From positions 124,001-188,000 of the forward strand of contig NZ_JAPNTZ010000005.1 of NCBI RefSeq assembly GCF_026626335.1: a DNA stretch of 64,000 bases. The letters are read 5' to 3'. A program made the position numbers and the translations under genes. Source of the stretch: Paractinoplanes pyxinae (GTDB lineage Bacteria > Actinomycetota > Actinomycetes > Mycobacteriales > Micromonosporaceae). Of this stretch, positions 1 through 9,001 are shown piece by piece; the stretch's first letter is position 1; each line of letters begins with the position of its first letter. The notes beneath the pieces are model-generated. The model did not search any database. It saw nothing but the letters and a program-made list of their open reading frames with translations, and was not told where the DNA came from.

Positions 1-381
1 CTTGAGAAGGTCATCTTCGGGTTCTTCGTGCTGCTCGCCGCCACGTTGAACTTTGGGTTCTTCATCGGCGACATCTCGAACCCGGCCCTGCACAACGAGT
101 ATGAGTTGTTCGCCGCCGTCGTGGTCAATCTGATCGCCACCGTGCTGAAGTTCGGCGACCGCACCCAGATCGGGGCGGTGCACCTGGCCACCAGCCTCGT
201 CGCCGACCTGCAGCTGATCGCGGCCACGCTGACCTGGGTCTACGCCACCCAGATCTCCACCGCGGGCATGACCCCGGAGGCCACGGCCAGCGTCGTCTCG
301 CTCTCCGGGGGCGCGCTGCTGGCCAACCTGGTCTCCGTCGCCCTGCTGGTCATCGAGACGACGACCTTCCAGCGGCGATGA
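1..381 (+). CDS. DUF6394-like small integral membrane protein (5' end outside window)
   Basis: The reading frame is open from the first base, so the start lies outside the window; the first in-window start codon is GTG at 28. About 126 residues are visible. They form four hydrophobic segments (roughly residues 4-23, 36-52, 73-90 and 105-122) separated by short polar turns, with no soluble domain. Its stop overlaps the start of the potassium channel gene by 4 nt (ATGA), so the two are probably translationally coupled. From memory, small membrane proteins of the DUF6394 type occur beside NAD-binding potassium channels; that family name rests on context and composition, not on a search. It may be an accessory subunit of the channel, but this is inference. 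Confidence 0.6.
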   Translation, partial: LEKVIFGFFVLLAATLNFGFFIGDISNPALHNEYELFAAVVVNLIATVLKFGDRTQIGAVHLATSLVADLQLIAATLTWVYATQISTAGMTPEATASVVSLSGGALLANLVSVALLVIETTTFQRR

Positions 382-2180
382 GGCGGCCCGTCCCCCGCGG
401 ACGTTTCCACCGGCACACGGCGATCGCCCGGCCGGCCGAGGGCGCCTCCCCCACCGTCTTCCTGGTTCTGCGCCGCATGCGGGCGCCGCTCATTGTGCTG
501 ATCCTCATCTTCGCGATCAGCGTGCTCGGCCTCACCCTGATCCCCGGGCAGGACGCGGACGGGAATCCCGTACGGGTGGGCTTCTTCGATGCCTTCTACT
601 TCATGAGCTATACGGCAACAACGATCGGGTACGGCGAGATCCCGCATCCTTTCACCGGTGCTCAGCGACTCTGGGTGACCGCCACCATCTACCTCACCGT
701 GATCGGCTGGGCCTACGCCATCGGGTCGTTGCTGGCCACCCTGCGCGACCGGGCGTTCCGTGAGGCCATCGCCCTGCGCCGCTTCACCGGCACCGTCAAG
801 CGCCTGCGCGAGCCTTTTCTGCTGGTCGTCGGGTACGGCCAGACCGGTCAGCTGCTCGGCCACGCGCTCGACTCGCTGGGCCGCCGCATGGTCGTCATCG
901 ACCGCTCGCCCGAGCACATCGACACCCTCGACATCGACCCCTACTACTCCGACATCCCGGGTCTGGTGGCCGACGCCCGCAACCCGCACACGCTGGGCGT
1001 GGCCGGGCTGGAGCATCCGGGCTGCGAGGGTGTCGTGGCGCTGACCGACGACGACGAGGCCAACCTGGTCGTGGCCATGACCGCGGCCCTCGTACGCCCG
1101 GGTCTGCCGGTCATCGCCCGGACCGTCTCGCCCGCCATCGAGCATCGGATGCGGGCGTTCGGCTCACCCACGGTCGTCAACCCGTTCGACCGGTACGGCG
1201 ATCATCTGCGCCTGGCGTTGCACCAGCCCTCGTCGTACCTGTTGATGTCGTGGCTCGTCCACGAGGAGGGCGCCGAGATGCCGCAGCCCAGCCGCCCGCC
1301 GGCCGCGGGGCGCTGGATCGTCTGCGGCTTCGGCCGGTTCGGGCACAAGCTGACCGAGGACCTGCGGGCCGACGGGCTCGAGGTGACCGTGATCGACCTG
1401 CGCCTGGACGCCGAGCCCGGCCCGGGCATGATCGAGGGTGACGCGTCCGAGCCGTCGGTGCTGGCCGAGGCCGACCTGGCCGGCGCGGCCGGTTTCGTGG
1501 CCGGCACCGACAACGACGCGACGAACCTGTCGCTGGTGGCCGCCGCCCGCAAGGCGAACCCGTCGCTGTTCATCGGGGCGCGTCAGAACCGCCCGGCCAA
1601 CGCGCCCCTGTTCGCCGCCATGGAGATCGACTGGCTGCTGGTGCCGAGCGAGATGGCCGCCCGCGAGATCTACGCCCGGTTGAGCACGCCCATGCTGTGG
1701 CGCTTCCTGCAAGAGATGCCGGAGCTGGGCGACGACTGGGCGGCCGACACCCTCGACCGGATGCAGGCCTATTGCGGCGCCAAGCTCGGCGCGCTGTGGA
1801 AGATGACGCTCTCCGAGAGGGAGGCCCCGGCGCTGCAGCCGTGGCTGCGCTCGGGCGTGGCCGTGGGCGACCTGCTGCGGAGCCCCCGAAATCGGCAGAA
1901 GCGCCTCGACGCCGTACCTCTGATGCTGGCCCGGGACGGCGAGACCATCCTCGGCCCGGCCGACGACGTCCCGGTGCGACCCGGCGACGAAGTCCTTTTC
2001 GTCGGCCGCCCCTACTCGCGGCGGGCGCTGATCGACACGGTCACCAACCGGGTCGTCGCCGAGTACGTCCTCTCCGGACGCGAGGTTCCGGCCGGGTGGG
2101 TGTGGCAGCGGGTGACGGGAAAGATACCGACCGGGAGCCAAAGCACCGATTCGCCGGGGCGTTCGTCGGACGATCCATAA
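378..2180 (+). CDS. Potassium channel protein with two RCK/TrkA-N domains
   Basis: This 600-residue protein is a two-transmembrane, one-pore potassium channel with a large cytoplasmic regulatory half. After an N-terminal basic stretch, TM1 spans about residues 36-55, the pore carries the selectivity filter TIGYGE (residues 82-87), and TM2 follows at about 98-121. A first RCK domain begins with the nucleotide-binding motif GYGQTGQ near residue 152. A second begins at GFGRFGH near residue 314, and a TrkA-C-like end contains a PGDEVLFVG motif. It should conduct potassium with gating by NAD(H), nucleotides or ions bound to the RCK ring. The ATG overlaps the upstream membrane protein stop. The C-terminal 25 residues are polar and look disordered. 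Confidence 0.92.
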   Translation: MRRPVPRGRFHRHTAIARPAEGASPTVFLVLRRMRAPLIVLILIFAISVLGLTLIPGQDADGNPVRVGFFDAFYFMSYTATTIGYGEIPHPFTGAQRLWVTATIYLTVIGWAYAIGSLLATLRDRAFREAIALRRFTGTVKRLREPFLLVVGYGQTGQLLGHALDSLGRRMVVIDRSPEHIDTLDIDPYYSDIPGLVADARNPHTLGVAGLEHPGCEGVVALTDDDEANLVVAMTAALVRPGLPVIARTVSPAIEHRMRAFGSPTVVNPFDRYGDHLRLALHQPSSYLLMSWLVHEEGAEMPQPSRPPAAGRWIVCGFGRFGHKLTEDLRADGLEVTVIDLRLDAEPGPGMIEGDASEPSVLAEADLAGAAGFVAGTDNDATNLSLVAAARKANPSLFIGARQNRPANAPLFAAMEIDWLLVPSEMAAREIYARLSTPMLWRFLQEMPELGDDWAADTLDRMQAYCGAKLGALWKMTLSEREAPALQPWLRSGVAVGDLLRSPRNRQKRLDAVPLMLARDGETILGPADDVPVRPGDEVLFVGRPYSRRALIDTVTNRVVAEYVLSGREVPAGWVWQRVTGKIPTGSQSTDSPGRSSDDP

Positions 2181-2203
2181 GACAATCGGACATAAATCCC
2201 TCA

Positions 2204-2245
2204 TGCAAGCGCACTTGCACGTGCAGACGCCCTTGTGCAGCTGCA
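2204..2245. promoter_or_regulatory. Cluster of TGCA-type palindromes
   Basis: Two perfect 10-bp palindromes, TGCACGTGCA (2216-2225) and TGCAGCTGCA (2236-2245), lie exactly 20 bp apart, about two helical turns. A third dyad, TGCAAG-N4-CTTGCA (2204-2219), overlaps the first. They sit in the 140-nt gap between the channel gene and the small gene at 2321. The arrangement suits a dimeric regulator binding cooperatively; no regulator can be named. Confidence 0.4.
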
Positions 2246-2320
2246 AAGGACCGCGCAGGATGGACGCCAGCGTTCCACATTCTTGACGCGGCCGCGAGCC
2301 GCCCGGCCCCGCGAGGTGAG

Positions 2321-2560
2321 ATGACCATCGACGACAGACCCGCGGGCACCATTTGGACCTTCGCCGAAGAGGACTACCGCTACGGCATCGGCCCCCTGCG
2401 TCTGCGCATAGAGAAGATCCTGGCCGGCGCCCCCGTCCAGCAGGACGGTGACCTCTGGTACGAGGTCGAGGGCGTCGAGGTGAGCGATCAGGGCCGCGTG
2501 GTCGGCCCCCGCCGCGCCACAGTGCGCGCCTCTCGGCTGCCCAGTGTGCGACCTAGGTGA
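2321..2560 (+). CDS. Small hypothetical protein, 79 aa
   Basis: The ATG at 2321 is preceded by GAGGTGAG, a good ribosome binding site, and this decides the start inside a longer open frame. The protein begins MTIDDRPAGTIWTFAEEDY and has an acidic, slightly amphipathic body (RYGIGPLRLRIEKIL), then a segment containing LWYEVEGVEV that suggests a small beta-rich fold. It has no signal peptide or membrane segment. I do not recognise a named family; similar short proteins occur in actinomycetes. Its 3' end overlaps the 3' end of the convergent monooxygenase-like gene by 8 nt. It may be controlled by the palindrome cluster just upstream. Confidence 0.6.
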   Translation: MTIDDRPAGTIWTFAEEDYRYGIGPLRLRIEKILAGAPVQQDGDLWYEVEGVEVSDQGRVVGPRRATVRASRLPSVRPR

Positions 2561-2861
2561 CGAAAATCGCCACTTCATCAAGGGTGACTCTGTCATCCCA
2601 TCGGGTCAGGACCTTGCGGGCGTCCTCGGCCACCACGGCGAACTCGTAGTCGTCGCCGGCGAAGGCGCGGATGGCGTCGACGTCGGTGAAGAACGTGATC
2701 GAGGTGAAGCGCACCTCGTCGCCGTCCTGATGGCGCAGTAGCCGCGCGCCCCGGAAACCGCCGATGCCCCGCAGCTCGGTGGCCACCACCGTCGCGTAGT
2801 GCCGCTGATAGTCGTCGGCTTCGGCCGCCTTGGTCCAGCCCCGCCAGGTCCGCGCGATCAT
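2553..2861 (-). CDS. Antibiotic biosynthesis monooxygenase (ABM)-type dimeric alpha/beta barrel protein
   Basis: This 102-residue protein starts MIARTWRGWT and has the layout of ABM/YgiN-like ferredoxin-fold proteins: a first strand, a helix with a conserved-looking YQRHYATVVATEL segment, then G-F-R-G-A-R-L-L, and a second strand with EVRFTSITFFTDVDAIRAF. Such proteins are small cytoplasmic dimers, either cofactor-free monooxygenases or stress-related enzymes. The start follows an AGGGGG ribosome binding site. It lies 28 nt downstream of the DedA gene on the same strand, so the two probably form an operon. The substrate is unknown. Confidence 0.75.
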   Translation of the reverse strand: MIARTWRGWTKAAEADDYQRHYATVVATELRGIGGFRGARLLRHQDGDEVRFTSITFFTDVDAIRAFAGDDYEFAVVAEDARKVLTRWDDRVTLDEVAIFVT

Positions 2862-2889
2862 CCCGTCGCCCCCTCGGTCCACCGAGACC

Positions 2890-3543
2890 TCAGCATGCCA
2901 CCGCCGGGCGGCGGTCGCGACGGGGCGTGGCCGGCCGGCGCAGGCGACGCGCCAGGAACGGGACGACGCCGAGGCAGGTGGCGCCGATCGCGGTGAGCAC
3001 CAGGCCCAGGCCGCCGGTGGCGTCGGCCCCGGCGGTGAGCAGGCCGACGCCGGCGAAGGCGCCCACCCACAGGGCCGTGCCCAGCCCCGACCACAGCACG
3101 AACCGGCCGAACGGCATGCGCACCACGCCCGCCACGATCGGCACGACCGCGTGCACGACGGCGACGAACCGCACCGCCACCAGGGCCGGGGCGCCGCGCT
3201 CACTCAGGTAGTTCTCGGCCCGGTCGAAGCGCGCCGCTCCGATGCGGCGGCCGAGTCGCGTGGTGCGCAGCCGCGGACCGAATGCGCGCCCCACCGCGTA
3301 CCCGGCAATTTGCCCGGCCAGAGCACCTGCCGTGCCCACCGCCAGAACGACGGCGAAGCCGGCCGGCCCGTCCGGCAGCGACCCGGCCAGCATGACCACC
3401 GACTCGCCCGGCACCAACAGGCCGGCCAGGAACGTCATCTCGACGGCGGCCGACAGGAACGTGAAGGCGAGCACCATCCACCGGTCGAGAGTGGACAGCC
3501 AGTCGACAAAGGCGGTGGCGGTGTTCATCACGTCGGCGAGCAT
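2890..3543 (-). CDS. DedA family (SNARE-associated) membrane protein
   Basis: The 217-residue protein has four to five hydrophobic segments and the DedA hallmarks: an early acidic amphipathic region ending in LLVPGESVVMLAGSLP, a G-x-x-x-G-Y-x-x-G-R-x-x-G motif (GQIAGYAVGRAFG), and an R-F-x-A-x-x-H-x-x-x-P-x-x-A-G segment (RFVAVVHAVVPIVAGVVRMP). DedA proteins act in the cytoplasmic membrane in lipid carrier (undecaprenyl phosphate/phospholipid) translocation and proton-linked homeostasis. The start is set at MLADVM; an upstream start adding 12 residues is possible but lacks a better ribosome binding site. The last 25 residues are arginine-rich and cytoplasmic. Confidence 0.85.
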   Translation of the reverse strand: MLADVMNTATAFVDWLSTLDRWMVLAFTFLSAAVEMTFLAGLLVPGESVVMLAGSLPDGPAGFAVVLAVGTAGALAGQIAGYAVGRAFGPRLRTTRLGRRIGAARFDRAENYLSERGAPALVAVRFVAVVHAVVPIVAGVVRMPFGRFVLWSGLGTALWVGAFAGVGLLTAGADATGGLGLVLTAIGATCLGVVPFLARRLRRPATPRRDRRPAVAC

Positions 3544-3611
3544 GGGATCAGCCTGCCGATCCCGTGCTCGCCGAACCATCGGGCTCTACCCCGAGATCAC
3601 CCTGAGAATGC

Positions 3612-4412
3612 TCAGGGCTGCACCACCGGGGTCGTCAGGACGCCGGCCGCGGGACGGGCGCCGACCTCACGCGGGGCGGGGCGCCAGGCGGCGCGGTCGA
3701 AGATGATCAGGGCCGCGACGACCACCATCCACGCGTACAGGCCGAGCTCCAGCACGTCCATGACGTCCTGACCCTCGTACCCGAAGGTCTTGGGAACGAC
3801 CGTGCCCTGCACCACGTGGAAGAGCATGACCAGCAGTACGCTGCCGTTCGAGCGACGGAACAGCCAGCAGTACACGAACGTGATCACGAAGGTGGTGCAC
3901 AGGCCGACCCAGCCGATCGGGTTGCCCTGAGTCACGAAGACCAGCGGCAGGTGCCAGACAGCCGCGATGAAGCCGAGCACGGCCGCCGACATCAGGGGCG
4001 CGTAGCGGGCGTCGAGCCGGGGCAGGGCGAAACCGCGCCAGCCGGGCTCCTCGCCGAGCGGGCCGTCGAGCGGGTTGATCCAGCGCAGCGCGAACAGGAT
4101 CGCCAGGTCGGCCCAGGCGAAGGTCCACGAGGCGCCACCGTGGATCCCGGCCGTGGTGAAGATGACGGCCAGCGGCAGGGCGACGGCTGCGACGTAGCAG
4201 TACCAGGGGACGCGCCAGCGGATGACGCGACGGCCGAGATCTCGCAGGGTGCCGGTGACGGCGGCGACGATCAGGGCGGCCACCAGCGGCGCGCACGGAA
4301 GCATGGCGGTGCCGTCGATGCCGAACGGCCACGGCGACCAGCCGATCACGAAGACGAGGACGAAGAAGCTGACGAGCGGGTGGCGGCGGATGGCCGCGGC
4401 AAGTGTTGTCAT
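3612..4412 (-). CDS. CPBP family intramembrane metalloprotease
   Basis: This 266-residue polytopic protein has about seven to eight membrane segments and the CPBP (CAAX protease/bacteriocin-processing) motifs: EEPGWRGFALPRL supplies the EExxxR motif, and a later membrane helix contributes AAVWHLPLVF with the FxxxH-type histidine. These residues form the glutamate/histidine active site in the membrane. The start MTTLAAAIRRHP follows a GAAGGG ribosome binding site; a start 19 codons upstream would be poor. It is divergent from the histidine kinase gene. Substrates of such proteases in actinomycetes are mostly unknown. Confidence 0.85.
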   Translation of the reverse strand: MTTLAAAIRRHPLVSFFVLVFVIGWSPWPFGIDGTAMLPCAPLVAALIVAAVTGTLRDLGRRVIRWRVPWYCYVAAVALPLAVIFTTAGIHGGASWTFAWADLAILFALRWINPLDGPLGEEPGWRGFALPRLDARYAPLMSAAVLGFIAAVWHLPLVFVTQGNPIGWVGLCTTFVITFVYCWLFRRSNGSVLLVMLFHVVQGTVVPKTFGYEGQDVMDVLELGLYAWMVVVAALIIFDRAAWRPAPREVGARPAAGVLTTPVVQP

Positions 4413-4461
4413 GCCCTTCACGCTCGTCGCGCCGGGGCATCGCCGACAGCGTGTACGCACG

Positions 4462-6198
4462 TTGTCCACAGGGCGGTTTTCTGGCCTGTTCCCGAGCGGG
4501 CGACCGGCCTATTCTGCTGGCATCGACGAGCGCGCGGTTCCCAGCCGTACGCTGCGATGGAGCCTGGCCGCGGCCGGCCTCGCCGCGGCGGTGGCATCGA
4601 TCGCCCTCGCCCGTCCGAGCGGCCACCTCGTGCAGGCCGGCCTGTTCGTGTGGATCCTTCTGGCGTACGTGTTCTGTGGACTGCTGGCATGGACGCGGCG
4701 GCCGGAAAGCGGCTTCGGCCGGCTCATGGTCGTCGTCGGGTTCGGGGCCGCGCTGTCGAACCTCGCGTGGTCGGCCAACCCGGTGCTGTTCACCGTCGGG
4801 CAGGCGGTCGACCTGCTGGTGGTGGCGCTGTTCCTGCACGTGTTCCTGGCCTTTCCGAGCGGGCGCGTCGCCGGCCCGGCCCGGGTGGTGGTCGTGGTGG
4901 CGTACGCAATCTCGATCGGTCTGCAGTTGACCGTCATGCTGCTGGGCGGTTTCGGCGACGGGAACCTGCTCGCGATCACCGACGCGCCCGGTGCGGCCAA
5001 CGCGGTGCATGCGGTCGAGCTGGTCACGCTGAGCGGGTTGCTGCTGGTCGGTGTCGGGTTATTGGGCGTACGCCTGGGGAGCCAACACCGAGCCGTGCGC
5101 TGGCTCGTCGGGTCGTTCGCGCTGGGTCTGGTCGCGCTGGCCGTGCTGCTGGTCATGGGTCTGTTCGTCGCGGCCGGGTTCACACTGGTCCAGCGGCTCA
5201 CGTTGTTCGTGCTGGGGCTGGCCCCAGTGGCTTTTCTCGCTGGTCTGCTCGACGCGCGGCTGGCCCGCGCCTCCGTCGGCGACCTGGTGGTCGAGCTGCG
5301 CGCCGAGCCCGACGACCTGACCCCCGCCCTGGTCCGGGCTCTGCGCGACCCCACCGCGTCGCTGCTCTACTGGCTGCCGCAGTACCGCAGCTGGGTCGAC
5401 CACGACGGCTCTCCCGTGACGCTGCCGGCGTCGGCGACCCTCATCCCCCGCGACGGTGAGCCGGTGGCCGCCCTCGTCCACCATCCGTCCGTCGAGGCTG
5501 AACTGGTGCGGGCCGTGGCGGCGGCGGTCGAGATGGTGATCGACAACGCCCGGCTGCGGGCCGAATTGCGGGCCCGGCTTTCCGAGGTACGGGCGTCACG
5601 GGCGCGAGTGATCGAGGCGGGCCGCACGGAACGCCGGCGCCTCGAGCGCGACCTGCACGACGGCGCCCAGCAGCGGCTGGTCGGCCTGTCGCTGCGGCTC
5701 GGCCTGCTCGAATCGCACCTGGACGGCGACCCGGCCGTCCGGCAGGCGCTGGCCGAGGCCCGGGCCGAGGTGGCGACGTCGCTGTCCGAGCTGCGCGATC
5801 TCGCCCACGGGCTCTACCCCGCCGTGCTGAGCGGGCACGGGCTGGCGGTCGCCCTCGAATCGGTGGCCGCCCAGGCCACCGTGCCGGTCCGGCTCGACGT
5901 CCGCCTCGACGACCGGCTGCCCGAGCCGGTCGAGGTGGCCGCCTACTACGTGGTGTGCGAGAGCCTGACCAATGTGGGCCGGCACGCGAACGCATCGAGC
6001 GCTTCGGTCGAAGTGGCCCCGGCCAGGAAGACGCTGGTGGTCGAGGTGTCCGACGACGGGGCGGGCGGGGCCGACACCGCGAGCGGCAGCGGCCTGCGCG
6101 GGCTGGCCGACCGGGTGGAAGCTCTCGGCGGCACGCTGCGGGTGTGGAGCCCGGCCGGCGGCGGCACCCGGGTGCGGGCGGAGCTGCCGTGCGGGTAG
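4462..6198 (+). CDS. NarL-type sensor histidine kinase
   Basis: About 578 residues. The N-terminal half carries some seven to eight hydrophobic segments. A cytoplasmic linker leads to a HisKA_3 dimerisation helix with the phospho-acceptor in RRLERDLHDGAQQRL, then an HATPase_c domain with an N-box (ESLTNVGRHA) and a G-box (DDGAGG, then SGLRGLADRVEALGG). It should autophosphorylate on that histidine and phosphorylate the adjacent LuxR-type regulator. The start is uncertain: there is no in-frame ATG or GTG near the first membrane segment, and TTG at 4462 is the most upstream reasonable choice. The gene overlaps the regulator gene by 10 nt, so they form one operon. The signal is unknown. Confidence 0.85.
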   Translation: MSTGRFSGLFPSGRPAYSAGIDERAVPSRTLRWSLAAAGLAAAVASIALARPSGHLVQAGLFVWILLAYVFCGLLAWTRRPESGFGRLMVVVGFGAALSNLAWSANPVLFTVGQAVDLLVVALFLHVFLAFPSGRVAGPARVVVVVAYAISIGLQLTVMLLGGFGDGNLLAITDAPGAANAVHAVELVTLSGLLLVGVGLLGVRLGSQHRAVRWLVGSFALGLVALAVLLVMGLFVAAGFTLVQRLTLFVLGLAPVAFLAGLLDARLARASVGDLVVELRAEPDDLTPALVRALRDPTASLLYWLPQYRSWVDHDGSPVTLPASATLIPRDGEPVAALVHHPSVEAELVRAVAAAVEMVIDNARLRAELRARLSEVRASRARVIEAGRTERRRLERDLHDGAQQRLVGLSLRLGLLESHLDGDPAVRQALAEARAEVATSLSELRDLAHGLYPAVLSGHGLAVALESVAAQATVPVRLDVRLDDRLPEPVEVAAYYVVCESLTNVGRHANASSASVEVAPARKTLVVEVSDDGAGGADTASGSGLRGLADRVEALGGTLRVWSPAGGGTRVRAELPCG

Positions 6199-6854
6199 CG
6201 ATCGCGGAAGACAGCGTGCTGCTGCGCGAGGGGCTGGCCAGGCTGCTGACCGACGCAGGCTTCGAGGTGGTGGCCCGCTGCGGTGACGCGTCGGCGCTGC
6301 TCGGGGCCGTGGCCTCGCTGCGGCCGGAGGTCGCGGTGGTCGACATCCGGATGCCGCCCACCCATACCGACGAGGGGCTGCGGGCCGCCGTGACCATCCG
6401 CGCCGAGCACCCGGGCACGGCCGTCCTGGTGCTGTCCCAGCACGTCGAGCCCGCGCTGGCCATGACGCTGTTCGCCGATTCCGCGGCCGGCGCCGGCTAC
6501 CTGCTGAAAGACCGGATCAGCGACGTCGCGGAGTTCCTGGCCGCCGTACGCCGGGTGGCCGCGGGCTGCACGGCGGTCGACCCGATCATCGTGTCGTCGC
6601 TGGTCGCGCGGCGGCGCCCGGACGATCCGCTGGCCACCCTGACGCCCCGCGAGCGGGAAGTGCTCGAGCTCATGGCGAGTGGGCACTCCAACCAGGGCAT
6701 CGCCGACCGGCTCTACCTGACCTTGCGGGCCGTCGAGAAGTACGTGTCGAGCGTGTTCGGCAAGCTGGGGCTGCCCTCCACCGGCGGCGAGTCGCGCCGG
6801 GTCCTCGCCGTGCTGCTGTTCCTGCGGCCGGAAACTGACCGCAATCGCGGCTAG
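6189..6854 (+). CDS. LuxR/NarL family response regulator
   Basis: The 221-residue protein starts at GTG 6189, inside the 3' end of the kinase gene. The receiver domain opens with RVAIAEDSVLLREGL, has the phosphorylatable aspartate in VAVVDIRMPP, and the conserved lysine in YLLKDRI. The C-terminal LuxR helix-turn-helix runs from TPREREVLELMASGHSN to VEKYVSSVFGKLGL. It pairs with the kinase encoded just upstream and is expected to dimerise and bind DNA when phosphorylated. No target is evident in the window. Confidence 0.92.
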   Translation: MRVAIAEDSVLLREGLARLLTDAGFEVVARCGDASALLGAVASLRPEVAVVDIRMPPTHTDEGLRAAVTIRAEHPGTAVLVLSQHVEPALAMTLFADSAAGAGYLLKDRISDVAEFLAAVRRVAAGCTAVDPIIVSSLVARRRPDDPLATLTPREREVLELMASGHSNQGIADRLYLTLRAVEKYVSSVFGKLGLPSTGGESRRVLAVLLFLRPETDRNRG

Positions 6855-6864
6855 CGTTCGTCCC

Positions 6865-8001
6865 ATGACGCCAACCTGGTCCGATGTCATCGCCCGGCGG
6901 GTCGAGCGCAACTACCTGGCGGCGCCCGGCGCCGATCCGGCGGGCGTGGTGGCCGCGATGTGCGGGGCCCACGCCCAGATCCTGTCGGCCGCAGAGACTT
7001 CGGTGGCGATGCGCCTCCAAGACGGCACTCGGACGGATGTGCAGAAGGCGTTGTGGACGGACCGGACGCTGGTGAAGACGTTCGGGCCGCGCGGCACCGT
7101 GCACCTGCTGCCGGCTGGTGAGCTGGGGTTGTGGGCGGGCGCGCTGGCCGCGCTGCCGCACTCGAACCCGTTCGCCGCCGACGTACGGATGACCCCGGAA
7201 CAGAACGAGCAGGTGGTGGCGGCACTCGACGACGCGCTGCGTGCGGCCGACGGCGGCTTGACCGTTGACGAGCTGTCGGCCGAAGTGGTGTCCCGGGCCG
7301 GACCGTGGGCGGGCGACCTGGTCATGCCCGCCTTCCAGACGATGTGGCCGCGGTGGCGGACGATCGTGGGGTCACCGCTGACGCAAGGAGTCATCTGCTT
7401 CGGACCTCAGCGGGGGCGCAACGTCACTTACACGAGTCCCGCGTTGTGGGCGCCGGGGTTCTCGCTCCCCGAGCCGATGGCCGCGCTGCGCGAACTGATC
7501 CGGCGCTACCTGTGGTCGTACGGTCCGGCCACACCGGCGCAGGTCGCTCGGTGGCTGGCCGCTCCCCCGCGCTTCATCGCCGACGTGTTCACGACGCTGG
7601 ACCTGCAGCCGGTGACGGTCGAAGGTGACGAGACCTGGCTGCTGGAGGGGGATCTCGACTTCCCCGGGCTGGTCCCCGGCGTGCGGCTGTTGCCTTATTT
7701 CGACGCGTACGGGGTGGGAGCGCATCCTCGCTCGGTGACCTTCCCGGGCCGTGCCTTCGAACGGGCGCTGGCCCGCGGACAGGCCGGCAACTACCCGGTG
7801 CTGCTGATCGACGGGCGCGCGGCCGGAGTCTGGCACCAGCGCCTCGCAGGCCGCAAGGTGCACGTCACGGTCGAGCCGCTGACGCCGCTGTCACGCGCCC
7901 GCCTGCGCGCCTTGGACGCCGAGGTCGAACGACTGGGCGACATCCTCGGCGCGACCCCCACCCTCACGATCGGCGAGGTGAAGGTGGGCGCACACGCCTG
8001 A
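6865..8001 (+). CDS. Winged-helix DNA-binding protein of the HTH_42 / AlkX-YcaQ type
   Basis: This 378-residue protein has the organisation of the HTH_42 (DUF1006) superfamily, which includes the DNA glycosylases AlkX/YcaQ and AlkZ. The N-terminal part contains WSDVIARRVERNYL and a histidine-containing turn (GTVHLLPAGEL). The middle contains LIRRYLWSYGPATPAQVARWL, a winged-helix-like segment, and the C-terminal part is a beta-rich domain with LLPYFDAYGVG and HQRLAGRKV. The family repairs bulky or crosslinked bases, but many actinobacterial members are uncharacterised, so glycosylase activity here is inference. It starts 10 nt after the regulator gene, which may put it in the same transcript. 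Confidence 0.8.
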   Translation: MTPTWSDVIARRVERNYLAAPGADPAGVVAAMCGAHAQILSAAETSVAMRLQDGTRTDVQKALWTDRTLVKTFGPRGTVHLLPAGELGLWAGALAALPHSNPFAADVRMTPEQNEQVVAALDDALRAADGGLTVDELSAEVVSRAGPWAGDLVMPAFQTMWPRWRTIVGSPLTQGVICFGPQRGRNVTYTSPALWAPGFSLPEPMAALRELIRRYLWSYGPATPAQVARWLAAPPRFIADVFTTLDLQPVTVEGDETWLLEGDLDFPGLVPGVRLLPYFDAYGVGAHPRSVTFPGRAFERALARGQAGNYPVLLIDGRAAGVWHQRLAGRKVHVTVEPLTPLSRARLRALDAEVERLGDILGATPTLTIGEVKVGAHA

Positions 8002-8020
8002 CGCCTTCCAGGTCGGGCGG

Positions 8021-9001
8021 TCAGCCGGCGATCGGCACTACGCCCGGCTCCGGCGCGGGCTCCTCGTCCTCGGTGACGGGGACCTCGGTGGTCTCCGAGG
8101 GGATGGCGGCGATGCCGGCCAGGATCAGGGCGCCGCCGAGGATCTGCAGGAACGTCAGGGACTCACCCAGCACCAGCCAGGCGAAGATCGAGGCGAACAC
8201 CACCTCGAGCAGGCCCAGGAAAGACGCAAGGCGGGAGCCCAGGCGCGACGACCCGGCGATCCCCGTGGCGTAGGCGATGGCCGTGCCCGCGATGGCGACC
8301 ACACCGAGCGGCACCCACCACGGCGCGGTGGCGCCCAGCATCTCGACGTCGCCGCCGACCGTCCGCATCGGCAGGACGCCGGTCAGCCCGATCAGGCCCA
8401 GGGCCAGCCCGCCGAGCAGCAGGCCGGAGCCCGCCAGGGCCACCGGCGGCAGGCCGTCGGCGGGACGGGCGGCGACCACGAAGTAAACCGCGCAGCCGAT
8501 CGCGGCGGCGAAGGCCAGCGCCACACCCAGCGGGTCGACGGCCTGCAGGGCGCCGGGCCCGATGACCAGCACCAGGCCGCCGACCGCGAGCACCGAGCCG
8601 AGCAGCACCATGGGCCGGGGCATGTGCCGCGTCGTCACCCACGCCCACAGGACCAGCAGCAGTGGGGCCAGATATTCGATCAGCAGGGCGGTCGAGACAG
8701 GGATGCGGGAGATCGCTGCGAAGTAGGCGAACTGGGTGAACGCGACGGCGATCAGGCCCATGCCGAGCACTCGCCAGCGGGCCCGCCACAACGCCGACCA
8801 GCGGCCCCGCAACGCGAACAACACGATCGGCAGCAGGACGACGCTGCCGGTCAGAGCGCGTACGGTGACGGCGGCGGCCGGGGACCAGCCGGCCTCGAGG
8901 AGCGGCTTGATGAACGCGCCCGACGTGCCGAACGAGACGGCGGAGAGAACCATTGCGGCCACACCGATGTGCTTCGGCTTCACTTCCGCCTCCTCTGTCA
9001 T
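8021..9001 (-). CDS. EamA/DMT superfamily transporter
   Basis: The 326-residue protein contains two tandem EamA units of five membrane helices each: the first includes SFGTSGAFIKPLLEAGWSP, and the second contains AIAYATGIAGSSRLGSRLASFLGLLEVVFASIFAWLVLGE. DMT exporters move amino acids, nucleosides or other metabolites across the cytoplasmic membrane. The C-terminus is acidic and proline-rich (TEDEEPAPEPG). It is transcribed divergently from the CGNR zinc-finger gene with only 53 nt between the two starts, so that regulator is likely to control it. The leader is short or absent. Confidence 0.88.
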   Translation of the reverse strand: MTEEAEVKPKHIGVAAMVLSAVSFGTSGAFIKPLLEAGWSPAAAVTVRALTGSVVLLPIVLFALRGRWSALWRARWRVLGMGLIAVAFTQFAYFAAISRIPVSTALLIEYLAPLLLVLWAWVTTRHMPRPMVLLGSVLAVGGLVLVIGPGALQAVDPLGVALAFAAAIGCAVYFVVAARPADGLPPVALAGSGLLLGGLALGLIGLTGVLPMRTVGGDVEMLGATAPWWVPLGVVAIAGTAIAYATGIAGSSRLGSRLASFLGLLEVVFASIFAWLVLGESLTFLQILGGALILAGIAAIPSETTEVPVTEDEEPAPEPGVVPIAG

